Shown here one piece after another: positions 1 through 10,559 of a stretch of DNA of 50,802 bases. Where the stretch lies: NCBI GenBank assembly GCA_024277675.1, contig JAJRUS010000018.1:1-50802 (forward strand), given 5' to 3'. The first letter of the stretch is position 1. Each line of letters begins with the position of its first letter. A program made the position numbers and the translations under genes. Under the pieces are notes generated by a model. The model saw nothing but the letters and a program-made list of their open reading frames with translations, did no database searches and had not been told where the DNA came from. The stretch is from a bacterium (GTDB lineage Bacteria > SZUA-182 > SZUA-191 > JAJRXT01).

Positions 1-255
1 AGTGCTAATAAAGCTGGAATTACTGCTTATAGCTATTTTTAAGCCCGGCATAGCGGCTAAATCTTATAATTAAATCTTTTGTGGGTTATAGGCTAAATTC
101 TCATCACCCCATCACAAGTACTTTGGGCAACAGCCCGTTGAGACCAGACCACATGTTACATTTAGACATCGCCAGACGAAAGGGGCGGAAACAGATAAGC
201 CAAACCTACAGGTGAACTGACCAGCCTTTTACTCTACCCGGAATTAGGTGTTGGG

Positions 256-1861
256 TTAAGGAGTTATTCCCAATGCTCTATGGAAAGCAGGGTGGATTAC
301 AACGCTTGTATCCCCAGATATTTCTGCAGCTGATACACTTCGGCCAAGTTCATCAACCCATGATTCAGATTCGTAAGTGTTTAATTTTAATCCAATTAAA
401 CCAATACGATAAAAAATTTGCATGATAATATTTTTAAACCCATGTGCAGTTAATACAGCATCAGCAACTTTATGAGCATATTCCTGCAATAAACCCCGGC
501 CACCTGGATTATCTATAGCAATATCTAAACATAATTCCTCAACATCTTTATTTTCTATAGATGAGATTTTGAATGACCGTGATCTTTTCTTGAGTATGGA
601 TGTAAAATCAATAAGCGAAGGATAATCAGCGCTCCATTCATCTCCTAAAGCCCTCAATCTAGACCGTGAATATTCACCTTCAGCCATTCGTAGTTCATTT
701 ACTTTTAATTTTGATGAATTTGTAGCAACAGAAATACATGTGTTAAAAAAATCAATTATATCACGAGGACGTTGGGCAATATTATAAATAAAATCAGTAA
801 CAAGGATTTTTTTATAGTGTTTTGGCAATAAATCTTTGTGAGTTACTTTTGCTTTTGTATAGCGACGAGAAACAAGAGCATCTATTCTTAAATCCAAAAC
901 ATCAACAAGTTGAGCTTTTTCCCACTTCAATGGTAAGTAAAGAGATTGATATTTTTCCTCTTGAAACCCTGAATCACGGGTAAGTCGGAAAACACGCTCT
1001 ATTAAATCTCTTCTAAGGGCTATTATGATTTTAGCATTTTTTACTTGTATAAAATCTTTTGCCGTTAGGATAAGTGCCATTATTAATTTGTATCTGATTT
1101 TTTCCTCCTATGATTATGTAATATTGTTTTTGGCGATCCGCTAAAACAGTATCTAATAAATTCATGATCTTATGAAGGTCTTGAACCTGTGCTTTGCTTA
1201 TAATATCTTGACCACGTGAATGAAGTTCAAGCTTTTGGTCTTCAGTTAGGTTGCTAATTGAGGATAGCCGAGTTTTTGCAATGCCGATTTTAGCGGTTAG
1301 CTCAGCATTCAATTTTTCTTCCACCCTACTGGTAATTTCTTTTACACGAAATTCTGTTTCTTGCCAAAATTGTTACCCCCATCTAGTAAGATAAACAATC
1401 GCTTCTCTCATTTCTTTATCTTTTTGTGAATTCCCTGAAAACTTAATACGTAAACGATCAAGTAATGATTTATTTTCCTTAGCATCACCATTTTTAAAAT
1501 GATTACGTAATATTTCAACAACAAAAACATGTCTCCAAAGCAGTTTAAAGAATGAATCTAAATTAACGCCCAACCTTGAGAAATAGTTTAATATCGTAGA
1601 ATTAGTTACATAAGTGAGGGCAAGATTTTCGGGATTAATGCGTATGACATGACCTTTTTGTGTTTCATGAAGCTTGATTAAAATAGCAGATTTTCCAGTA
1701 CCGGTACGACCTAAAACTATCGATCTTCTATCATTGATATCTTCTAATAAAGCCAGATCACCTGTATCAACAAAGCATTTTGATAAAAACTCGTCGTCCT
1801 GTTCAGCTCCTGCTGCACCGATTTGGTCATTTTTCCTGAACTTAAAAGTACCATTACTCAA
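256..1861 (-). pseudogene. P-loop ATPase (resembles the Sll1717-type family), interrupted by an in-frame TAA and a frameshifting deletion
   Basis: ORFs 1373..1861 (Walker A GRTGTGKSAI), 1031..1324 and 256..1080 read as one protein. From 1861 the frame continues through TAA (1373-1375) as TRWG*QFWQETEFRVKEITSRVEEKL. Near 1090-1110 the frame shifts from ..QKQYYIII to EEKIRYKLIMALILTAKDF..IIALRRDLIERVFRLTRDSGFQEEKY. Confidence 0.75.
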
Positions 1862-1911
1862 GACTTACTCCTATTGGACATGTTGTCCAAGTTAAGCGTC
1901 TATTGCTGCTT

Positions 1912-2358
1912 TTATTTATTTAAGTCAATAATTTCGATTTCAGTAAAGCTTTTGAAATCCTTCTCATTAGCGGTAGCCAAATAGTGAATCTGGTGGGAGA
2001 GCATTAAAGCTACCACATTGGCATCATGAATGCGTTTACCGACAATATGGTATTTGGATACCAAGTGCAGAAGCTTCTCCACTATGCCATCATGTTCCGG
2101 AAGAATTACTAATGTTTCCAGGAAATCACTAATGCAATTTACTGCTTCTGCTATGGAAAAAGGCTTTTCTGATGTGAGGGGGTGGGTAACAACGAGTAAA
2201 AACTCCCTCACGATTTGAGGAGATATGGCAAGATAATCAAATTTGTCATATAGGCCGGTTAATAGTTGCCTTGACTTATGACATAGGTCTAAATTGACGC
2301 CGCTACTGTATACCAGAAGGTTGGTATCAACGAAACATCCGTTACCTTCCGTTTTCAT
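1912..2358 (-). CDS. PIN-domain protein, VapC-like toxin
   Basis: FVDTNLLVYSS start motif, HDANVVALML central motif and LATANEKDF near the C-terminus; overlaps the upstream antitoxin-like ORF. Confidence 0.8.
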   Translation of the reverse strand: MKTEGNGCFVDTNLLVYSSGVNLDLCHKSRQLLTGLYDKFDYLAISPQIVREFLLVVTHPLTSEKPFSIAEAVNCISDFLETLVILPEHDGIVEKLLHLVSKYHIVGKRIHDANVVALMLSHQIHYLATANEKDFKSFTEIEIIDLNK

Positions 2359-2566
2359 GATAAATCTCTTCCCGCCTCATCCAACCACCCCGCCATGCTC
2401 CAAAATCATGGTCTAAAAAAGAAAACGGCCTTTTTCCCTTACTTAGCCTTTCTTCAAACTGAACAAAAACCTCAACTTCCTGGCCTCGCCTCACCCCTTT
2501 AATGGCCTGTTTGGTTTCAATATGTTTATCATCTTGAAAAATAGCTTTAACCATTCTTATAGCCAT
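2342..2566 (-). CDS. Putative antitoxin partner of the PIN toxin
   Basis: 74 aa ORF directly upstream of and overlapping the PIN gene. Confidence 0.6.
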   Translation of the reverse strand: MAIRMVKAIFQDDKHIETKQAIKGVRRGQEVEVFVQFEERLSKGKRPFSFLDHDFGAWRGGWMRREEIYHENGR

Positions 2567-2650
2567 TGCTTACCTCTTCATATAAATTACCTTTATATAC
2601 AAATACTACCGCTTTTAGCTCAATATGTCAAAACAAATCGGATAATGGGT

Positions 2651-2690
2651 AGTTCCGGGGACACCAGGGTAATTCCGGGGACACCATACT
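2651..2690. repeat. Two 20-nt direct repeats containing TTCCGGGGACACCA
   Basis: agttccggggacaccagggt / aattccggggacaccatact in tandem; intergenic. Confidence 0.7.
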
Positions 2691-2895
2691 TAATTATTGC
2701 CGTAATAGCACATAATATTTGTTTAAGTTTCGTACCTCAACCCAACCTACCCACTACCGCTAACAATTAACAAAACCGGGCTTTGTCCGGCCACCGCAGG
2801 TTAATTGCCCTACCGCAGGTGGTGGGGGTTTCAATTTGACTCCTGTTGTGTTATAATTTATCTGATTAAATAACACATCGGGAGAGGTCGGCATT

Positions 2896-4965
2896 ATGAA
2901 GGTCAGTTATAACTGGTTAGCTGAATGGGTCAAGTTAGATATATCGCCGCAGGAGTTAGCCGATAAGCTTACTATGTCCGGCCTGGAGATTGAGGAGGTC
3001 GAATCCATCAGCCGGGCTGGAGTTAACGACACCATTCTGGATGTAGCGGTTACCGCTAACCGCGGGGATTGCCTGGGGATGCTGGGTATGGCCCGCGAGG
3101 TGGGCCTGTTAACCAACTCCAAGGTACAATTACCCCGAATTTCGCTTACCGAGACCGGCCCTGATATAACCGAATTATTCAAGGTGAAAATAGAGGATGC
3201 TGCCGCCTGCCCCCGCTATACCGCCCGCCTGCTGCGCAATGTAAAAATAGGCCCTTCCCCCAAATGGCTGGTGGATAAGCTTAATGCATTAGGACTGCGT
3301 TCCATCAACAATGTGGTGGATGTCACCAATTATGTGTTGCTGGAATGGGGTCAGCCGCTGCACGCCTTCGATCTCGATCTGCTTGCAGAAAACCGCATAA
3401 TCGTGCGCCGGGCAACCCAAAACGAATCGTTTACTACCTTAGACGGGCTAAGCCGTAAGCTGGATACTGATATGTTATTGATTGCAGATAGCGAAAAAGC
3501 GGTGGCTTTAGCCGGGGTCATGGGGGGTGAAAATACCGAAGTAACCGACACTACCCAGAATATTCTACTGGAATGCGCTTATTTTAATCCCGGTAGTATC
3601 CGCCGCACTTCACGCCAGTTGGGGTTAAGTACCGATTCTTCATATCGTTTTGAGCGGGGAGTGGATATATCCGCCCTGCCCCAGGCCATTGACCGGGCGG
3701 CTCAATTGATACAGCAATTAGCCGGGGCTGAGATTGCCAGGGGCCTGATTGATGAATATCCAAACCCCATACCCGCCGCTAAGGTCCAACTCCGCTTTGA
3801 GCGGGTAAACCGGGTTCTGGGAACTAAGCTGTCCAGCTCACAGATTATAAATATCATAAACCGGCTGGAGTTTACGGTATTAAAACAACAAGCGCAGGCG
3901 CTACAGCTTGAAATACCCGGCTATCGCTCCGACATCACCAGGGAAATAGATGTCATTGAGGAAATTGCCCGTATTTACGGCTACCATAATATTACTCAAA
4001 CCACGCCTAAAGGCTGTATAGGCAATAATCCGATTAATCGGTTACATGAGTTGGAAAACCGCGCCAGTGACATCTTGATAGGCTGTGGTTTCTGGGAAGC
4101 CATTAATTTTAGCTTTACAAATGAAAAAGTTTATTATAAAATAAATATGGCAAGTAAGGGGCTTAAACTTAAAAATCCCTTGAATCAGGAACAGCAGTTA
4201 TTGCGGACCAGTCTGACACCCAGCCTGCTGGAAAACCTGAGTACAAACATCAAATATCAGCAGCCTGATGTTTGTATCTTTGAACTAAGTTCAGTATATG
4301 AATCGGCCGGGCTGGATAAATCCCGAACTGATTCAGTACAAGAGCGGCAGTTGATCGCCGGAGCCATGACGGGTAAGCGCCAGAATTCTTTCTGGGGTGA
4401 ACATCAGTTGGAAATTGGTTTTTATGATCTTAAGGGGGTAGTAGAAACCCTGCTGGCTGGTTTTGGAATAGCGGGAGTGAGGTTTTCTCCGCATCGAATT
4501 TCGTTCCTGCAACCAGGGGTGCAGGTGCAGGTAGCTGGAGAATATTTGGGTTTTCTCGGACAATTGGATAAAGATATCGGGGCTGAATTAGATTTAGGGC
4601 AAGCGGTGTTTTTGTTTGAATTGGATTTCATGAGCCTGGTTAAACATATACCCGCTAAAAAGGTCTTTGAGCCACTTTGTCGCTATCCAGCCATAGTACG
4701 GGATATGGCCTTAGTAATTTCCGATGATGTTTCTGCCCGGCAAGTAGAAGATGTTATTTGGGAAAGCTGCCAGCCATGCTTAAGAGAAATCCGATTATTT
4801 GATGTATACCGGGGAGAGCCGCTGGATGAGGGATATAAGAGCTTGGGCTTCTCACTTACTTATCAATCTAACGAGAGAACCTTGACCGAAGAAGAAGTAA
4901 ATTTAAGCTGTGAACAGGTAGTGGCGGAATTAAGGCAGAAAATAGGCGCTACATTGAGGAGATAA
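2896..4965 (+). CDS. pheT: Phenylalanyl-tRNA synthetase beta subunit, short form lacking the N-terminal tRNA-binding (EMAP/OB) domain
   Basis: MKVSYNWLAEWVKLDISPQELADKLTMSGLEIEEVE, B3/B4 and B5 regions, C-terminal FDX-ACB domain (RYPAIVRDMALVISDDV.. SLTYQSNERTLTEEEV); RBS ggagagg. Confidence 0.95.
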   Translation: MKVSYNWLAEWVKLDISPQELADKLTMSGLEIEEVESISRAGVNDTILDVAVTANRGDCLGMLGMAREVGLLTNSKVQLPRISLTETGPDITELFKVKIEDAAACPRYTARLLRNVKIGPSPKWLVDKLNALGLRSINNVVDVTNYVLLEWGQPLHAFDLDLLAENRIIVRRATQNESFTTLDGLSRKLDTDMLLIADSEKAVALAGVMGGENTEVTDTTQNILLECAYFNPGSIRRTSRQLGLSTDSSYRFERGVDISALPQAIDRAAQLIQQLAGAEIARGLIDEYPNPIPAAKVQLRFERVNRVLGTKLSSSQIINIINRLEFTVLKQQAQALQLEIPGYRSDITREIDVIEEIARIYGYHNITQTTPKGCIGNNPINRLHELENRASDILIGCGFWEAINFSFTNEKVYYKINMASKGLKLKNPLNQEQQLLRTSLTPSLLENLSTNIKYQQPDVCIFELSSVYESAGLDKSRTDSVQERQLIAGAMTGKRQNSFWGEHQLEIGFYDLKGVVETLLAGFGIAGVRFSPHRISFLQPGVQVQVAGEYLGFLGQLDKDIGAELDLGQAVFLFELDFMSLVKHIPAKKVFEPLCRYPAIVRDMALVISDDVSARQVEDVIWESCQPCLREIRLFDVYRGEPLDEGYKSLGFSLTYQSNERTLTEEEVNLSCEQVVAELRQKIGATLRR

Positions 4966-5267
4966 TGTTGGCTGACCAAAATATTGTAATAGAAAAATGG
5001 GACGCCCTTGAAGAGCGCATAACCCGGTTGGTAGACACTGCAAAGAGCTTAAAAGAGAAAAACTCGCACTTGTTAAATGAGTTAAATCAGCAAACACTGG
5101 AGTTACAAGCTAAAGCGGAGCTGCTTGATCAATTGCAGCAACAAAATCAGCAATTTGCCCAAGTAAAAGATGAACATGACCGCTTCCTGCAGGAACGAGA
5201 GGAAGTTTGCCGGCGGCTGGAGGGCATGCTGAGTGAACTCGAGCAGGTTCATATTGAAACTGCTTGA
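4965..5267 (+). CDS. Small coiled-coil protein, ZapB-like
   Basis: 100 aa, heptad-rich Q/E/L sequence; immediately upstream of zapA. Confidence 0.5.
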   Translation: MLADQNIVIEKWDALEERITRLVDTAKSLKEKNSHLLNELNQQTLELQAKAELLDQLQQQNQQFAQVKDEHDRFLQEREEVCRRLEGMLSELEQVHIETA

Positions 5268-5387
5268 TTATTATATATACACCTAGGGAGGAGGATTTTA
5301 ATTTAAACGCGTTGGGATTATTGGAGCGGAATCAGGATAGCAGGATAGACAATCTTCAATGCTTCGATTCAGAGGATATACCAGGGG

Positions 5388-5669
5388 TTGAAAAAGCAAA
5401 CAGAAGTTGAAATATTTGGAAAACGCTATACGGTTAAAAGCGACTTGCACTCTCAAGATATGCTCAAAATTGCCAAATATGTGGATGATAAGATGCAGCT
5501 TTTTAAAAAAAGCTCGTCTATTGCTTCAACTTCTGCAATAGCTGTTTTAGCAGCACTAAACATTACCGAAGAGTTTTTTCAGCTTCGTCTCCAGAAAGAA
5601 GCGATAGAAGGTGTGGTTGAACAAAGGAGTTCCAAGTTAATTGAGCTATTAGAGGAAGGTATACATTAG
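5388..5669 (+). CDS. zapA: Cell division protein ZapA
   Basis: VEIFGKRYTVKSD...ML.IAKYVDDKM...S..AVLAALNITEEFFQL; TTG start. Confidence 0.8.
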   Translation: MKKQTEVEIFGKRYTVKSDLHSQDMLKIAKYVDDKMQLFKKSSSIASTSAIAVLAALNITEEFFQLRLQKEAIEGVVEQRSSKLIELLEEGIH

Positions 5670-5699
5670 CTGAATCAATATCAGTTAATTATGCACAAC

Positions 5700-6133
5700 C
5701 TATTTCAATTATGGTTTATGATGCTGGCTGACTGGTGGTGAGCAAAGCCGGAGCTAAACCAAAAAGGCCTGAATGGGAAAGCAAGAAGGCTTAATAATGT
5801 GCCTGGCAGTGTGGATTATAAGCAATAAAGTACCCCTGCCATGTTGGTGATGTAGTGAGTTATTTTGTTCCAACACATACAGAAAAGGAGCCCAACTTTA
5901 GATGTAGCAGTCATGCCTCTAAGAAACACGCCTTTTAGGCACCGGAGGATTTCTAACACATTTAAGAGGGTGCCTGCCTGAATAAAATCAGGTTCAAAAG
6001 CTTCTGCACACCGCATAGAGTGGGGGTTTTTCCTTTTGCTTTTCCCCAAAGCTGATAGCTCTGAACCAGAGAAGTTCAGCCGTCGATTTTCTATTCCGGG
6101 GGGAAATTAAAACTTAATAAATTAAGTTTTTTT
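5700..6133 (+). ncRNA. Candidate 6S-like (ssrS) RNA or other structured RNA between zapA and fau
   Basis: About 530 nt gap with no plausible ORF in the zapA-ssrS-fau position; several stem-loops, e.g. TGGCAG..CTGCCA, TGTTGG..CCAACA, CCTGA..TCAGG; ends at a terminator. No direct 6S consensus recognised. Confidence 0.4.
6109..6133 (+). terminator. Rho-independent terminator
   Basis: AAAACTTAAT-AA-ATTAAGTTTTTTT perfect inverted repeat with T-tract. Confidence 0.7.
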
Positions 6134-6198
6134 CCTTCTTTCATTAGCCCGCCCTTTTTTTAATCCTATATATCTTTTAACTGATTTTTTAAATATCC

Positions 6199-6795
6199 GT
6201 GGTTATAAAAGCTGTTGTTCAAAGGGAAAAGAAGCTCATCAGGCAACGCATGATCCGGTTGCGTAATGAGCTTTCGCCCCAAGAGCTGAGAGATAAAAGT
6301 ATTCTTATTGAGCATAACCTGTTTGGAATCCTGCAATTCCAACAGGCGCTGACGGCAATGTTTTATCTCTCGTATAGAAATGAAGTCTATACCCAACTCA
6401 TGATTCGGCAAGCTATGCGGGCAGGCAAAAGAGTTGGGGTACCGGTAGTATGTAAAGATAAAAAACAACTATTGATCTGTGAACTGCATGACCTGGATAA
6501 CGAACTTCATCGGGGCAGCTTCGGTATTTTAGAGCCAAAACCACCATTTATACACCCGCTGGAGTTAGCGGAAATTGAGGTGGTAATCCTACCAGGGGTG
6601 GCTTTTGATGAGTTGGGCCATCGGTTAGGCTATGGTGGGGGATATTATGACAGGCTACTTAAGCAGGCTGATAATCAACTGCTGATTGGCCTGGCATATG
6701 AATCTCAAATAGCATCAGCAATACCTACCTTGTCCCACGATGTCAGAGTAGATATGGTGGTAACCGAACAACGGGTCATTCATGGCACAGATTAG
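6199..6795 (+). CDS. fau: 5-formyltetrahydrofolate cyclo-ligase
   Basis: LPGVAFDELGHRLGYGGGYYDRLL signature. Confidence 0.92.
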   Translation: MVIKAVVQREKKLIRQRMIRLRNELSPQELRDKSILIEHNLFGILQFQQALTAMFYLSYRNEVYTQLMIRQAMRAGKRVGVPVVCKDKKQLLICELHDLDNELHRGSFGILEPKPPFIHPLELAEIEVVILPGVAFDELGHRLGYGGGYYDRLLKQADNQLLIGLAYESQIASAIPTLSHDVRVDMVVTEQRVIHGTD

Positions 6796-6827
6796 TACAA
6801 TTGAGTTAAGAACTCCTTAGAAAGGGG

Positions 6828-8402
6828 GTGGCCAATATTAGCAACGAAATTTTCTATCTTATATTGTTATTTTTTGTAAGTTTAGTTTGCCTATATATCG
6901 GTTATTTAATCAGAAAACGCCTGGCGGAAAGCAAGGTGCTGAATGCTGAAGGATTGGCACAGAAAATTCTGGCGGAAGCAGTAAAAGAGGCCGAAACCAA
7001 ACGTCGGGAGGTGGTACTGGAGGCCAAAGATGCCTTATACCAAAACCGAGCGGATTTTGAGAAGGAAACCCGTGACCGACGCCAGGAACTTCAGAATTTA
7101 GAAAAGCGATTATTGTCCAGGGAGGAGAATTTGGAACGACGCCTGGACTTGCTGGAAAATAAAGAAAGCAAGCTTATTTCACGGGACAAACAGCTTACTC
7201 AACGTGAAAAGGTCGTCCAGGAAAACGAGGCCAATTATGCACATCTGATCGAAGAAGAAAAGCGACAACTGGAGAAGATCTCCGGCATGAGTTCCGACGA
7301 TGCCTGCAAGTTATTGATTTCCGAACTTGAGGGCAAAGCCCAACACGATGCAGCTAAACTGATAAAGCAAATTGAAGATGAAGCCAGAGAAAAAGCAGAG
7401 AGAAAAGCCAAGGAAATTATCAGCCTATCAATTCAAAGGTGCGCCAGCGAATATGTAGCGGAAAACACCGTGTCCGTGGTAGATCTACCTAACAATGAGA
7501 TGAAAGGCCGCATAATCGGCCGGGAAGGACGAAATATCCGGGCGTTGGAAATGGCTACCGGGGTTGATCTGATTATTGATGATACTCCGGAAGCGGTAAT
7601 ATTGTCGGTTTTCGATCCAGTGAGGCGGGCGGTTGCCAAAAAGGCCCTGGAAAAACTGATTCAAGACGGCAGAATCCATCCGGCCCGGATAGAAGAAGTA
7701 GTAGCTAAAAGCAAAAAGGAAATAGACACCAGTATCAGGTAAGCAGGAGAACAAGCTGCGTTTGATTTAGGTGTCCACGGATTGCATCCGGAAGTAATAA
7801 AACTAATCGGCAGGTTGAAATATCGTACCAGTTATGCCCAGAACGTACTGCAACATTCCAAGGAGGTAGCTTATATTACCGGAATAATGGCGGCCGAACT
7901 GGGGATCAGCGTTCAGCAAGCCAAACGGGCTGGATTATTACACGATATCGGCAAAGCAGTTGACCATGATGTTGAGGGATCTCACGCCCAAATCGGGGCT
8001 GACCTGGCTAAAAAATATAACGAGTCGCCGGTTATCATAAATTCAATCGCCGCCCACCATGAAACCGAAGAGGTTGAATATATTGAGGCGTTTCTGGTTC
8101 AGGCGGCCGATGCCTTATCGGCGGCGCGACCGGGAGCCAGGCGAGAAAGTCTGGACTCATATGTGAAGCGGCTGGAACAACTGGAAAACATCGCTAAATC
8201 ATTTCCGGGAGTGGAAAACACTTATGCTTTACAAGCCGGCAGAGAATTACGAATTATGGTAGAACAAAATAAAGTTTCTGATGAAACTGCCGCCAATATA
8301 GCTCGTGAAATTGCCGCCAAGATACAAAATGACGTGAAATACCCCGGCCAGATCAAGGTTACTGTAATAAGAGAAATCCGCTGCGTGGAATATGCCAAGT
8401 AG
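6828..8402 (+). CDS. rny: Ribonuclease Y, reading frame interrupted by in-frame TAA at 7740-7742
   Basis: N-terminal TM, coiled coil and KH ([15 protein letters not shown]) in 6828..7742; HD domain ([17 protein letters not shown]) in 7782..8402; the same frame joins them as ..[45 protein letters not shown]. Confidence 0.92.
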
Positions 8403-8418
8403 TTTGTTGGGAGTTTAA

Positions 8419-9207
8419 GTGAATATAATTTTTATCGGAGATATTGTAGGCAAGTGTGGCCGTCAACTAATTTTCGAACACTTACCGGACTTGATAAATC
8501 AGTACCAGGTCGATTTATGTATTGCTAATGTGGAAAATGTAGCCGGGGGACTTGGCATTACCCCTGCTATTGCCCGTCAGCTACTGGATTCCGGCATTCA
8601 GGTTTTAACCTCGGGCAATCATGTCTGGGACAAGCGGGAAGTAGAGGAATACATCACTCAAGAAAGAAGATTGTTGCGACCGGCTAATTATCCGCCAGGA
8701 ACCCCCGGATATGGAAGTACCACCATCGACCTGCCATCCGGTGATACAGTGGGTATCCTGAATTTAGCCGGGCGGGTGTTTATGCAGAGTCTGGATTGCC
8801 CATTCAGGGTCGGTATGGCTGAACTTGAAAAATTGATGCCCCAGGCTTCGGTAATTATAGTGGATTTCCATGCCGAGGCTACTTCTGAAAAGGTGGCTAT
8901 GGGTTGGTATCTGGATGGAAAAGTAAGCGCCATTATCGGCACTCATACTCATATACCAACCGCCGATGAGCACATCCTGCCTCAAGGCTCGGCTTACATC
9001 ACCGATGTGGGTATGACCGGAGCCTATGATTCGGTAATCGGCATAAAGAAAGAGTTGGTGCTTAAGCGATTTCTTTATCAACTTCCGGTGCGTTTTGAAG
9101 CCGCCAAAAAAGACCCTCGCTTATGTGGAATATTTTTAGAGGTTGATGCGAAAACAGGCCGGACAATGTCAGTGGAACGCATTCAAATCAAATCACAAAA
9201 ACAATGA
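8419..9207 (+). CDS. YmdB-type metallophosphoesterase
   Basis: NIIFIGDIVGKCGR, IANVENVAGGLGITP, TSGNHVWDKREV, GTHTHIPTADEHILPQGSAYITDVGMTG. Confidence 0.92.
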   Translation: MNIIFIGDIVGKCGRQLIFEHLPDLINQYQVDLCIANVENVAGGLGITPAIARQLLDSGIQVLTSGNHVWDKREVEEYITQERRLLRPANYPPGTPGYGSTTIDLPSGDTVGILNLAGRVFMQSLDCPFRVGMAELEKLMPQASVIIVDFHAEATSEKVAMGWYLDGKVSAIIGTHTHIPTADEHILPQGSAYITDVGMTGAYDSVIGIKKELVLKRFLYQLPVRFEAAKKDPRLCGIFLEVDAKTGRTMSVERIQIKSQKQ

Positions 9208-10553
9208 ACCTCACCTCACCCCCCAAGATATACAGTATAACGGAACTAACTTCAAATATTCGGCAGAAACTAGAGCGAAATTTTGATAACATCTGGGTTG
9301 AGGGGGAGGTGTCCAACCTGAAAACGCCCCCGTCCGGACATATCTACTTTACCCTGAAGGATAAATCCAGCCAGATCAGGGTTATTATTTTCAAAGGCAG
9401 AATTCGGCATTTAAAGTTCCGGCTACAGGATGGTATGCAGCTTTTGGCCAAGGGCAACATTACGGTTTATGAAAAACGGGGCGAGTATCAACTGCTGGCC
9501 GAATATGCGGAACCTAAGGGAATCGGCGCCCTGCAAATAGCCTTTGAGCAGTTAAAACGCCGGCTGGCCGCAGAAGGCCTTTTTGATGAAGCACATAAAA
9601 AGCCATTACCAGCCCTGCCCGGCTGCATCGGTCTGGTCACTTCTCCTACCGGGGCGGCTATCCGTGACATATTGCAGATTATTGACCGCCGCTTTCCCAA
9701 CGTCAGGATAATCATTAATCCGGTGCGCGTACAGGGAGCCGGCGGCGCCCAGGAGATTGCCCGGGCCATCGCCGAACTGAATGAATTACCAGAAGTCGAT
9801 ATTTTGATTGTGGGCCGCGGCGGAGGCTCGCTGGAAGATTTGTGGTGCTTTAATGAAGAGCTAGTCGCCAGGGCTATCTATAATTCCAGGTTGCCGGTTA
9901 TCTCGGCGGTGGGGCATGAGATTGATTATACCATTGCCGATTTTGTGGCTGATCTACGGGCGCCTACTCCCTCAGCGGCGGCTGAACTGGTAGTGGCCAA
10001 CAAAGAAGCCTTGACTGACAGGCTGCGTTCACTAACCATACGCCTTACTCAAGGGATTAGTCGCCGGCTGGAAAACTATAAGAACCGGCATCAATTCATA
10101 TTACAAAGCAACGCATTCGCTGATCCGGGACAAAGCATAAGAGAATATCAGCAACAATTGGATGAGCTGGTATTATCCATGCGCAAAGATATGGCTTATA
10201 TGTTTCAGCAGACAAAACAACAGCTAAATTATCTGGAACAAAGATTAAAAGCATCCCACCCGGCCCAGCAAATTGAAAATTTCAGCCGGCAACTCTCGCA
10301 AACCAGCAAAAAGCTGCGGTTAGTATATACCTATTTTATAGAAAATCGCCGGGCTAAACTCCAGGCCAAAATGGGAAGCCTGGATGCTTTGAGTCCCTTG
10401 GCCATCCTTAAGCGCGGTTACAGCATTTGTCGCCGCTTACCAGACTTGGAGGTACTGACTCAGGCTGACAAAGCCACATTAAAAGAACAGGTAGCGGTTA
10501 AACTTTACCGGGGTAGCTTGATTTGCCGGGTGGAAGATATTGATGAGGAGTAA
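9204..10553 (+). CDS. xseA: Exodeoxyribonuclease VII large subunit
   Basis: WVEGEVSNLKTPPSGHIYFTLKD, GLVTSPTGAAIRDI, RGGGSLEDLWCFNEE, SAVGHEIDYTIADFVAD. Confidence 0.96.
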   Translation: MNLTSPPKIYSITELTSNIRQKLERNFDNIWVEGEVSNLKTPPSGHIYFTLKDKSSQIRVIIFKGRIRHLKFRLQDGMQLLAKGNITVYEKRGEYQLLAEYAEPKGIGALQIAFEQLKRRLAAEGLFDEAHKKPLPALPGCIGLVTSPTGAAIRDILQIIDRRFPNVRIIINPVRVQGAGGAQEIARAIAELNELPEVDILIVGRGGGSLEDLWCFNEELVARAIYNSRLPVISAVGHEIDYTIADFVADLRAPTPSAAAELVVANKEALTDRLRSLTIRLTQGISRRLENYKNRHQFILQSNAFADPGQSIREYQQQLDELVLSMRKDMAYMFQQTKQQLNYLEQRLKASHPAQQIENFSRQLSQTSKKLRLVYTYFIENRRAKLQAKMGSLDALSPLAILKRGYSICRRLPDLEVLTQADKATLKEQVAVKLYRGSLICRVEDIDEE

Positions 10554-10559
10554 TATACT

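Noticed and set aside
1-255. Possible group II intron or riboswitch-like sequence (gacatcgccagacgaaaggggcggaaacag)
   Set aside because: No recognisable domain V or conserved core, and no reverse transcriptase gene in the window
2907-3182. Antisense ORFs inside pheT, rny, xseA, ahcY, recA, mutL and similar genes listed in the ORF track
   Set aside because: They overlap strongly supported genes on the other strand, have low-complexity composition and lack RBS or family motifs
5816-6049. 77 aa minus-strand ORF between zapA and fau
   Set aside because: No RBS or recognisable motif; region better explained as structured RNA
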